DNA of 64,000 bases from Ancylomarina sp. DW003 (GTDB lineage: Bacteria > Bacteroidota > Bacteroidia > Bacteroidales > Marinifilaceae). A model generated the notes under the pieces. It did not search any database. It was not told the DNA's origin and worked only from the letters and a program-made list of their open reading frames with translations. Both the position numbers and the translations under genes were made by a program. The stretch is taken from contig NZ_JAKJSD010000002.1 in NCBI RefSeq assembly GCF_029029505.1, positions 310,001-374,000 of the forward strand, read 5' to 3'. The first letter of the stretch is position 1. Each line of letters starts with the position of its first letter. Below, one piece after another: positions 45,779 to 53,574 of this stretch.

Positions 45779-47653
45779 ATGAAATCCCCTTTATTGAAAT
45801 CATTTACTATAGGATTCTTTTTATGCATTCTATTACTAACTTCTACTGAAGTATCTTTAGGACAATCTGGATGCGAAATTATAGATTTCTCGACCACTAT
45901 GGTGGTTAATAAAGAGAAGCTTATTGAAGAGAGATCTTATATTATTCAAATTAACAGAAAAGATTCAGATTGGATTACAGATATTGGTATTCCATATGAT
46001 GCAAAAGATAAACTTGATATTTTAGAAGCATCTATTATTGATCTGAATGGAGAAACAATACGAAAATTAAAGAAGAAAGAAATTGTAAGCCGAAACAATA
46101 TTTCAAGGGGTACTTTTTATGAAGATAGTTGGGTAAAAGAGTTCAAATTAAAGTGGAACCAATATCCTTACAGAATTAGATATTCATATAGAAAAACCTA
46201 CAATAAATTCATTTACATTGCCCATTGGCACCCTGTTGTATACACAAATGTCCCCACACAAAAAGCTTCACTTAAAGTTATTTTGCCTCAAAATTACGAT
46301 GTTACAATAGACGATTCAAAAGAATTGAAATATAAAGTTAGTAAGGGTGTAAAATCTACCAATCACTATTGGGAAATTAAAAATAGACCTGCAATAAGTA
46401 AAGAATTCTTTTCCCCACCTGTTCAAACTTTAATTCCATCCGTAAAAATTATTCCTAAACAGTTTAACTACGAAATAAAGGGAAGTTTCGATAGTTGGTC
46501 GTCTTACGGACAATGGCATGAACAGTTAAATTCTGGTTTGGATATTCTTACAAATACTGAGAAGCAAAGAATCAATAAACTCATTGAGGGGATAACGGAC
46601 AAAAAAGAAATTATAAGAACCCTCTATCAATATTTACAGGACAACACCAGATATATAAACGTTGCAATTGATATCGGTGGATTGAAACCCTACCCGGCAA
46701 GTTATGTTTGCGAAAACAAATATGGAGATTGCAAGGCATTAACTATTTACATGAAAGCCTTATTAAAATATGCTGGAATCAATTCATATTACACCCTCAT
46801 TTACGCTGGTGGTAATCCTGTTAGAATCAATAGGGAAACGCCTGCTCAGCAATTTAATCATGTTATCTTAAATATTCCTCTTGAGCAAGATACCCTTTGG
46901 CTTGAAAACACAGCCAATCATTTTCCGAGCAATTATCTTGGCACATTTACTCAAGATAGATACGGATTGATGATCAATGGATCAAATTCTAAGCTTGTTA
47001 AAACAAACGCATTAAAATCGAATGATGTCTTAGAACAAAACATTTACTCTTTTAATTTGGATATTAACGGGAAAGGTAACCTCAATGTATCAAAAAGACT
47101 AAAAGGTAAAGCTTTTGAAACCTACCAATATGTGAGATATAAACTTGACGAAAAAGAACAAAAACAACATATTGAAGGTGATCTACCTTTAAACAATAGT
47201 GAAATAAAAACTTGGAAGTTCTCGCAAGAACACCGTCAAAATAGAAGTTTAAATCTAGATGTCAGTTTGACTATTAATAATCAGATTAGAGAAATAGGAG
47301 ACATGTTAATTGTGAGGCCAATCTCAAGTTCATTTCTTGATCTTGAAAAACCTGTAAAAAGAAGAAGCTCTATCCGAATTAATTACCCTATTAGTCAAAT
47401 CGATTCGACAATTTACAACTTAACTTTTATCAATCAATTTAAAGTCGATCTACCCAAAAACAAAAGTTTTGAATCCCAATATGGAAAATTTAATGAATGC
47501 TTTAAGAAAGTAAATAACCAGCTCATTGTAGTCCGAAATTTTCAATTATATAAAGGGGAATATTCTCTAAAAGAATATCCAGCCTTATACGATTTCATTG
47601 AGAAAATGAAAAAATCAAATAAAAATTCTGTAATCATATTAAACAAATTATAA
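45779..47653 (+). CDS. DUF3857/transglutaminase-like secreted protein
   Basis: 624 residues with a signal peptide (cut near SLGQ). DUF3857 region (about 40-250; RSYIIQINRKDSDW, YRIRYSYRKTYNKF), then a transglutaminase-like core with Cys318 in NKYGDCKALTIYMKALLKYA and His361 in FNHVIL. The third residue, normally Asp in LDPT, is Glu in LENTA, so activity is possible but not certain. A C-terminal beta domain follows. Such proteins are widespread in Bacteroidota and have no established substrate. Its stop overlaps the next start (TAATG). Confidence 0.85.
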   Translation: MKSPLLKSFTIGFFLCILLLTSTEVSLGQSGCEIIDFSTTMVVNKEKLIEERSYIIQINRKDSDWITDIGIPYDAKDKLDILEASIIDLNGETIRKLKKKEIVSRNNISRGTFYEDSWVKEFKLKWNQYPYRIRYSYRKTYNKFIYIAHWHPVVYTNVPTQKASLKVILPQNYDVTIDDSKELKYKVSKGVKSTNHYWEIKNRPAISKEFFSPPVQTLIPSVKIIPKQFNYEIKGSFDSWSSYGQWHEQLNSGLDILTNTEKQRINKLIEGITDKKEIIRTLYQYLQDNTRYINVAIDIGGLKPYPASYVCENKYGDCKALTIYMKALLKYAGINSYYTLIYAGGNPVRINRETPAQQFNHVILNIPLEQDTLWLENTANHFPSNYLGTFTQDRYGLMINGSNSKLVKTNALKSNDVLEQNIYSFNLDINGKGNLNVSKRLKGKAFETYQYVRYKLDEKEQKQHIEGDLPLNNSEIKTWKFSQEHRQNRSLNLDVSLTINNQIREIGDMLIVRPISSSFLDLEKPVKRRSSIRINYPISQIDSTIYNLTFINQFKVDLPKNKSFESQYGKFNECFKKVNNQLIVVRNFQLYKGEYSLKEYPALYDFIEKMKKSNKNSVIILNKL

Positions 47654-49656
47654 TGAATAAATTCTTTACCATCCTAGCCTTCTTGATTTTACCATCTTCC
47701 TTTTGCTTTTCTCAAAAAAGTAAAATGCAATTTGGAATTATAAATAAATATGAACAAAATCTTGTAACTTACGAAAAGGATCCCAAAGCAGAAGCAGTCA
47801 TCATATTTGATGCTGGGAAATCAAAATTTATAGATGCCGATGGAGGATACAATATTAAGTTTACGAGAAAAAAACGTATTAAAATACTTAACACAAAAGG
47901 AATTGCACTTTCTAAAATCTCCATCCCATTTTATACAGATGGTTATGGCAAAACGGAAAACATCACATCAATTGAAGCCTATTGTTATAATATTGAAAAT
48001 GGCAAAATTGTAAGAAAGCCTCTAGATCAAAAAAATATATTTAAAGAACAGATAAATAACAACTGGAAAGTTAAAAAATTTGTTTTCCCTGATGTAAAAA
48101 AAGGTTCTATTATAGAGTACAAATATACTTTAGAAACTCCTTTCCTTTTTAACCTGCCAGACTGGACATTCCAAGATAAAATCCCTACCATTTATAGCGA
48201 ATACTCTGTACACATGATACCCTTTTATGAATATACTTACATTGCTCAAGGAACTTCTAGATTCGATTTTAATACCTCCACCATATCAGAGAATAAAAGA
48301 ACATGGGGGATTGTGAATCATGGTTTTGCTACTGGTGTAGGTAATGGTATTGAATTTGCTGAAAAAATTAATGTTTATGCAATGAAAGATGTTCCTGCAT
48401 TTAGAGATGAAAGCTATATCAGTTCGCCAGAAGATTACTTTGTTAAAATAGATTTTCAATTGTCAAAAATAAACCAACCAAATGGACAGGTCAAAGATAT
48501 CGTTTCTACATGGTCTAAACTTAATAAAGGTTTATTGGATAATTCCAAATTTGGTAAATATCTAAATAAAAGTAAAAAATTAGCAAAGAAAATCCTTGCC
48601 TCTCAAATTGACATTTCTAGTAAAAATGAAACCCTAAACCAGAAAAACATTATAAACTACGTAAAGTCTAACTTTAATTGGAATGGGGTTAACTCTAAGT
48701 ATGCATCTAAAACGTCTAAAGAATTCTTAAGTCAAAAATCGGGTAATTCCACAGATATAAACCTCTTTTTGTGTGCCTTATTAAAGGCAGCTGGCTTTGA
48801 TGCAAAACCAGCTATACTAAGTACCCGAAATCATGGGAAGATACGCGGAAAACATCCTTTTGCACATGCCTTTAACAATACAATTGTTCTAGTAAAAAGC
48901 GAAAAACAAACATATCTTACGGACGGTACAGATGCTTTGCTAGCTTATAATAGAATTCCTATTAACTGTATAAACGAGAAAGGTTTAATTGTAGAGAAAG
49001 ACAATCCAAAAAATTGGATTAAATTATCAACCAAAGTGAATTCTATTAACACAAAGAGTATAAACATCAATATCAACCCTGAACAACTAATCGCGGAAAC
49101 TGACCTTTCCATTCAAACTAATGAATTTGAATCCTTAGCCTTAAAAAATTCATTAAAAAACGACACTCTAAAAATTAAGGAACAATTAATTAAAAATGGC
49201 CTAACTGAGATCCAAACTATTTCAACATTAAATTATAACAGAAACAATCTGGCCTATATTATCAATTGCAAAGGTAAAAGCCAAATTGAAAAAATTGGTA
49301 ATAAAATTATTGTTTCACCATTTTTGAATTTCCCTATAAAGGAGAACAAGCTAAAAGAAATGAAACGCTCTTATCCAATTGACTTGATATATTCTAGAAC
49401 AAAAAACTTTGAGTCAACAATAAATATTCCTGAGGGTTATAAGGTAAATACATTACCTAAAAATTATAAAATGGATAACGGATTGGCTGAAATTAAACTA
49501 GAATGTGTGAAAAATGAAAATAATATTATAGTTAAAGGCACTTACAGCTTTAAGAAAAGTGTTTATAAGCCTGCAGAGTATGGTGGCATTAAAAGCTATT
49601 TTAATACGATCATCAAAAAGTTCAACGAACCTATCGTTTTTGAAGAAATCAACTAA
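47653..49656 (+). CDS. DUF3857/DUF3858 protein with degenerate transglutaminase core
   Basis: 667 residues, signal peptide MNKFFTILAFLILPSSFCF. Same domain order as the preceding protein, DUF3857 (about 50-290), transglutaminase fold, then a DUF3858-like C-terminal domain. In the core the catalytic positions are altered: the Cys is replaced in KSGNSTDINLFLCALLKAAG (Ser/Thr at the Cys site) and the His in FAHAFNNTIVLV is Asn at the expected place. It is probably a non-enzymatic partner of the upstream paralogue, with which it overlaps by one base. Confidence 0.82.
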   Translation: MNKFFTILAFLILPSSFCFSQKSKMQFGIINKYEQNLVTYEKDPKAEAVIIFDAGKSKFIDADGGYNIKFTRKKRIKILNTKGIALSKISIPFYTDGYGKTENITSIEAYCYNIENGKIVRKPLDQKNIFKEQINNNWKVKKFVFPDVKKGSIIEYKYTLETPFLFNLPDWTFQDKIPTIYSEYSVHMIPFYEYTYIAQGTSRFDFNTSTISENKRTWGIVNHGFATGVGNGIEFAEKINVYAMKDVPAFRDESYISSPEDYFVKIDFQLSKINQPNGQVKDIVSTWSKLNKGLLDNSKFGKYLNKSKKLAKKILASQIDISSKNETLNQKNIINYVKSNFNWNGVNSKYASKTSKEFLSQKSGNSTDINLFLCALLKAAGFDAKPAILSTRNHGKIRGKHPFAHAFNNTIVLVKSEKQTYLTDGTDALLAYNRIPINCINEKGLIVEKDNPKNWIKLSTKVNSINTKSINININPEQLIAETDLSIQTNEFESLALKNSLKNDTLKIKEQLIKNGLTEIQTISTLNYNRNNLAYIINCKGKSQIEKIGNKIIVSPFLNFPIKENKLKEMKRSYPIDLIYSRTKNFESTINIPEGYKVNTLPKNYKMDNGLAEIKLECVKNENNIIVKGTYSFKKSVYKPAEYGGIKSYFNTIIKKFNEPIVFEEIN

Positions 49657-49673
49657 ATTAATATTTACAACAT

Positions 49674-49755
49674 AAAAAAGCTATTGAGATATAATAAACC
49701 CTTTAATTGTAATTATTTCAGCCAGTTCGAACTCTCGAGCTGGCTGATTTTTTTA
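49674..49755 (+). repeat. Interspersed repeat with terminator, copy 3
   Basis: About 81 bp, differing from copy 4 at about six positions. Ends in the 12-bp-plus hairpin CAGCCAGTTCGA/TCGAGCTGGCTG and a run of seven T. Terminates the plus-strand envelope operon; the convergent kinase gene ends just beyond it. Confidence 0.88.
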
Positions 49756-49757
49756 TT

Positions 49758-51116
49758 TCAAAACTGTAATCTAAATCGGGTTTCAACATGAGGCTCAGAC
49801 CAAAATGTTATAACTCCACCGTGCAAACGCATTAACTGACGAGATAAACTAAGACCAATGCCAGAACCGGTTTTCTTGCTAGTATAAAAAGGTACAAACA
49901 CCTCATTCTGAAAATCTTTACTTATACCACATCCATTATCAATCACATCAATATAAGACTTGTTCTTTTCATCCTTATCAATAATAATCGAAATAAGTTT
50001 GCTATTCTTTCCCTCCAAAGCTTGAATTGAATTCATCAGTAAATTGATTAATATCTGATCTAACAAAACGGAGTCAGCCTTTTGTTCTATATTATCTTTC
50101 GAATAAATCAGTTTCATTTCTATATGCTCTTTGAGTAGCTTATCTGCCAATAATTTAGATACGTTCTTTACCCGTTCAACTAAATTCAATTGAGCAAATT
50201 TAGGCCGAGGTAGCAGTGTTAAATCTCTAAATCGTGAAACAAAATTGATTAAGCCCTCAATTCGTTCATCTATTATTTCCAGGCCACTAACCGTATCAGA
50301 TACCATCTCAGAACTGATAGCTTCAACGTGAGTAAATGCTCCCGATTCTTCGTCTTTATAAAGATCTATTAAAGTGGACAAAGAAGAATTGACAGGACTA
50401 ATTGAATTCATCATTTCGTGAGTTAAGACCCGAATCAACTTCTGCCAAGAATCCAATTCCCGCTCTTCAAGTTCATTTTTAATATTCTGAAAAGAAACTA
50501 AAGTGACCTTTTCGTCTGATAATTTAAGCACACTTGATTTAACCGAAAGTTGAATCATTTCATGATCCCTGTAAAAAGGAATCAAACGCTGTTCCGATGG
50601 TGGCAAATCTAGTATAAAGCTTGAAATTCCCTTTTGTATACGATCTAATTGGTTAATATGATACAGGTGCGGTAGCTTAAAAAGTTCCTTTGCAGCACTA
50701 TTGTAAATTGAAACATGCCCTTTATCATTGAAAGAAATAAGACCTATACCAACATGCTCTACCAGAACACTGAAATATTGGTTTTTATTCTCATGTTCGA
50801 TCTTCATTTCCTGAATTCGCTTATTTATCAAATCGAATTGTGTAAATAAGGGATCGTATCCCAACTGAGAAGCTTTGTTTTTAAATGTAACACTTGAGTC
50901 ATTATTTTTTACCGTCTGAAAAAAGTTTTCCAAATCGTGATTTAAGCGATTCAATTTTCGAATAAAGAATACCGTTTGAAGCCCAAGAACAAGAATTAAG
51001 TTAGCAATAACCAAGGCATCCTTATAGTGTACAAATGCTAAGCTTAAAAGCATACAATTAACCAATAGCCCAATAATCCTAACGATTACAATAAAATACA
51101 ACTTCTTATATATCAT
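49758..51116 (-). CDS. NtrB-type membrane sensor histidine kinase
   Basis: 452 residues. Two closely spaced membrane helices (about 5-24 and 32-52), a HAMP-less linker, a PAS domain (about 113-215; VEHVGIGLISFNDKGHVSIY), HisKA with His233 in VLTHEMMNSISPV, and HATPase with N box LINLLMNSIQAL, G1 DNGCGIS, F box FVPFYTSK and G2 GSGIGLSLSRQ. With almost no extracytoplasmic loop it probably senses an internal or membrane signal. The gene starts 12 bp after the regulator gene, so both form an operon and a cognate pair. Confidence 0.92.
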   Translation of the reverse strand: MIYKKLYFIVIVRIIGLLVNCMLLSLAFVHYKDALVIANLILVLGLQTVFFIRKLNRLNHDLENFFQTVKNNDSSVTFKNKASQLGYDPLFTQFDLINKRIQEMKIEHENKNQYFSVLVEHVGIGLISFNDKGHVSIYNSAAKELFKLPHLYHINQLDRIQKGISSFILDLPPSEQRLIPFYRDHEMIQLSVKSSVLKLSDEKVTLVSFQNIKNELEERELDSWQKLIRVLTHEMMNSISPVNSSLSTLIDLYKDEESGAFTHVEAISSEMVSDTVSGLEIIDERIEGLINFVSRFRDLTLLPRPKFAQLNLVERVKNVSKLLADKLLKEHIEMKLIYSKDNIEQKADSVLLDQILINLLMNSIQALEGKNSKLISIIIDKDEKNKSYIDVIDNGCGISKDFQNEVFVPFYTSKKTGSGIGLSLSRQLMRLHGGVITFWSEPHVETRFRLQF

Positions 51117-51128
51117 CCTTATTCCGAT

Positions 51129-52502
51129 TTATGAAATCTTATATTTTTCAATTTTACGATACAAAGTTTGTCGTCCAATCTTTAATTCTTGGGCTACCTT
51201 ACTCACATTTCCTTTAAGTCTCTTTAAAGCGTTTTCAATTAACACTTTTTCAGCATCATCTAGGCTAATCGGCTTATTGCCGAGCTCTACAGGTGAATTT
51301 TGTGATTCTAAGATAAAATCGGCTGGCACCAATTCGTGTTTCTCATTCATAATTGCAACACGCTCCATACAATGTCTCAATTCTCGAATATTACCCGGCC
51401 ACGAATAGGCCAACAATTTCTCATTAACCTCTTTGCTTAATGCACCAAAAATCTTTCCATACTTATCTGCATAACGCTGTAAAAAATGGTTGGCTATTTT
51501 AAGAATATCATCGCCCCTATTTCGTAAAGGTGGTATTTCAATTTTGATGGTATTGATACGATAAAGTAAATCTTCGCGAAAACGACCATCCTTTACCATT
51601 TCGATAATATTTTGATTGGTCGCACATATCAATCGAATATCAACATGGTCTTCTTTATTTGATCCCAAAGGCGTTACTTTTCTATTTTGCAGTGCAGCCA
51701 GTAACTTGGCTTGCATGCCAAGCGATAGGTTACCTATTTCATCTAAAAATAAACTTCCACCTGATGCCGACTGAAAACGCCCTTTTCTATCTTCTTTAGC
51801 ATCGGTAAAAGCACCTTTAACATGTCCAAACAACTCACTCTCAAAAATAGATTCACTCAGTGCACCCAAATCTACACCCATAAAAATCTCTTTATGCCTA
51901 CAAGACATCATATGAAGTTCTCTTGCAACCAGCTCTTTACCTGTTCCATTTTCCCCTAATATCAACACATTTGCATCTGTAACGGCTACTTTCCTAATCA
52001 TCTCAAAAACAGATTTCATCGCATCCGATTCACCAATCATCCTTTCAAAATTCTGATTCAGATCTTGCTCCAAAAACTTTTTCTGATCCTCTAACTGTTC
52101 AACCTTTTGTCGGGTTCGGTGCAGCTCTACCCCATTTCTTAAAGTTGCCAGAAGCTTTTTGTTATCCCAGGGTTTTAAAATAAAATCGGTCGCTCCATAC
52201 TTCATCGCCCTCACAGCCAAATCGATATCGCCATAGGCCGTAAACAAAATAACAACAAGGTTAGAATCCAACTTCAACAGCTCTTTCAGCCAATACAAAC
52301 CTTCGTTTCCGTTATTGCTCCCTACCGTTAAATTCATATCCAAAAGAACAACATCAAAACTATGCGTTGCAACCAGATTGGAAATTTGATTTGAATTATT
52401 ACAGGTAATCACCTCCTCAAACTTGTGTTTTAAAAAGAGATGTAGTGAACTTAAAACACTCTTATTATCGTCTACTATTAGGATATGACCTTGTTTCTTC
52501 AT
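51129..52502 (-). CDS. Sigma-54-dependent NtrC-family response regulator
   Basis: 457 residues from ATG 52502; a TTG start five codons upstream is unlikely. Receiver domain with Asp55 in VVLLDMNLTVGSN, then the AAA+ activator domain with Walker A GENGTGKE, the sigma-54 contact loop GAFTDAK, Walker B GGSLFLDEIGNLS, arginine-finger region FREDLLYRINTI, and a Fis-type HTH at the end (ALKRLKGNVSKVAQELKIGR, QTLYRKIEKY). It activates sigma-54 promoters when phosphorylated. A matching sigma-54 promoter lies on the other side of its start, in front of the ABC transporter genes. Confidence 0.95.
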   Translation of the reverse strand: MKKQGHILIVDDNKSVLSSLHLFLKHKFEEVITCNNSNQISNLVATHSFDVVLLDMNLTVGSNNGNEGLYWLKELLKLDSNLVVILFTAYGDIDLAVRAMKYGATDFILKPWDNKKLLATLRNGVELHRTRQKVEQLEDQKKFLEQDLNQNFERMIGESDAMKSVFEMIRKVAVTDANVLILGENGTGKELVARELHMMSCRHKEIFMGVDLGALSESIFESELFGHVKGAFTDAKEDRKGRFQSASGGSLFLDEIGNLSLGMQAKLLAALQNRKVTPLGSNKEDHVDIRLICATNQNIIEMVKDGRFREDLLYRINTIKIEIPPLRNRGDDILKIANHFLQRYADKYGKIFGALSKEVNEKLLAYSWPGNIRELRHCMERVAIMNEKHELVPADFILESQNSPVELGNKPISLDDAEKVLIENALKRLKGNVSKVAQELKIGRQTLYRKIEKYKIS

Positions 52503-52596
52503 CTTAAAATTGAGCAAGTAAATGTTTAATAAAAGATTCTTATTCGAGATTTAAAAGTAGCGTAATTTAATCGACTAAAAAACATACTGTTCCATT

Positions 52597-52630
52597 ATGA
52601 GACAATTGATGTGTCATTTCGAGACAATCG
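52597..52630. promoter_or_regulatory. Candidate enhancer sites for the NtrC-type regulator
   Basis: Half-sites GACA (52601), TGTC (52612) and GACA (52623) alternate every 11 bp; ATGAGACA/TGTGTCAT forms a dyad with one mismatch and GAGACAAT(T/C)G recurs after 22 bp. The block centres about 80 bp upstream of the sigma-54 promoter, a normal enhancer distance. Confidence 0.55.
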
Positions 52631-52691
52631 TTAAAATAATACGGAACATCTAAAAACACTAAACAACTGACTAAATACAACTTAAAACTAT

Positions 52692-52707
52692 TGGCGCAAT
52701 TATCGCA
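52692..52707 (+). promoter_or_regulatory. Sigma-54 (-24/-12) promoter for the ABC transporter
   Basis: TGGCGCAATTATCGCA against the consensus TGGCAC-N5-TTGCA: both invariant dinucleotides GG and GC are present with exact ten-base spacing. It points at the ABC ATPase gene, leaving a leader of about 115 bp that contains an inverted repeat GAATCAA/TTGATTC. Confidence 0.65.
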
Positions 52708-52832
52708 ATTAAACGAACACCAGATCGTGAGGTATGAGAATCAAGATATGAGATTGATTCCCAAACGCCATACAACCAAACATTTGTAAAAGCTTACGGA
52801 ATTATTGATTAAAGAACATTAAAAAGAATAAA

Positions 52833-53525
52833 ATGATACACACCGAAAATCTATCTAAAATATTTAGAACTGAGGACATTGAAACCTCAGCACTTAATAA
52901 TGTAAATCTATCTATAAAAAAAGGCGAATTTGTTGCTATAATGGGCCCATCGGGATGTGGAAAATCGACCTTGCTCAACATTATTGGCTTATTAGATAAG
53001 CCTTCGAACGGAAAATTTCAATTTATAGAAAGCGAAGTATCAACATATTCCGAAAAACAAAGAACCCTACTACGTAAAATGAACATTGGTTTTGTTTTCC
53101 AAAGTTTTAATTTAATTGATGAACTAAGTGTTTTCGAGAATGTAGAACTTCCTTTAGTCTATCAAAAAATTTCAGCTAAGGAGCGCAAGAAAAAAGTCGA
53201 GGCGGTCTTAAAAAGAGTTCAGTTAGATCATAGATACAAACATTATCCTCAACAACTATCAGGTGGACAACAACAACGAGTTGCCATTGCACGAGCTGTT
53301 GTAGCCAACCCCAACTTAATATTAGCCGATGAACCAACAGGAAATTTAGATTCTGCAAACGGAAAAGAAGTTATGGATTTACTCTCACAACTCAACCAGG
53401 AAGGCACTACTATTGTGATGGTAACACACTCTATATCCGATGCCGATAGAGCAGACCGAATCATTCAACTTTTCGATGGACAAATTGTAAGTGAAAACAC
53501 AAAGAAAGCTAGCCTAAGTAATTAG
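52833..53525 (+). CDS. LolD/MacB-type ABC transporter ATP-binding protein
   Basis: 230 residues, a lone nucleotide-binding domain: Walker A MGPSGCGKST (about 38), Q-loop FQSF, signature LSGGQQQR, Walker B LILADEPTGNLDS, H-loop THS. The GNLDS-type Walker B and size are characteristic of the MacB/LolD/FtsE group that drives mechanotransmission rather than substrate channel transport. It pairs with the permease gene 49 bp downstream; both are predicted to be under sigma-54 control. Confidence 0.93.
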   Translation: MIHTENLSKIFRTEDIETSALNNVNLSIKKGEFVAIMGPSGCGKSTLLNIIGLLDKPSNGKFQFIESEVSTYSEKQRTLLRKMNIGFVFQSFNLIDELSVFENVELPLVYQKISAKERKKKVEAVLKRVQLDHRYKHYPQQLSGGQQQRVAIARAVVANPNLILADEPTGNLDSANGKEVMDLLSQLNQEGTTIVMVTHSISDADRADRIIQLFDGQIVSENTKKASLSN

Positions 53526-53574
53526 TAAATAAGTTTCATTTTATAATTTAGTCATCTCAACATAATAAAAAATC

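Noticed and set aside
33684..49656. Polysaccharide utilisation locus
   Set aside because: The hybrid regulator is suggestive, but there is no SusC/SusD pair, glycosidase or sulfatase in the region.
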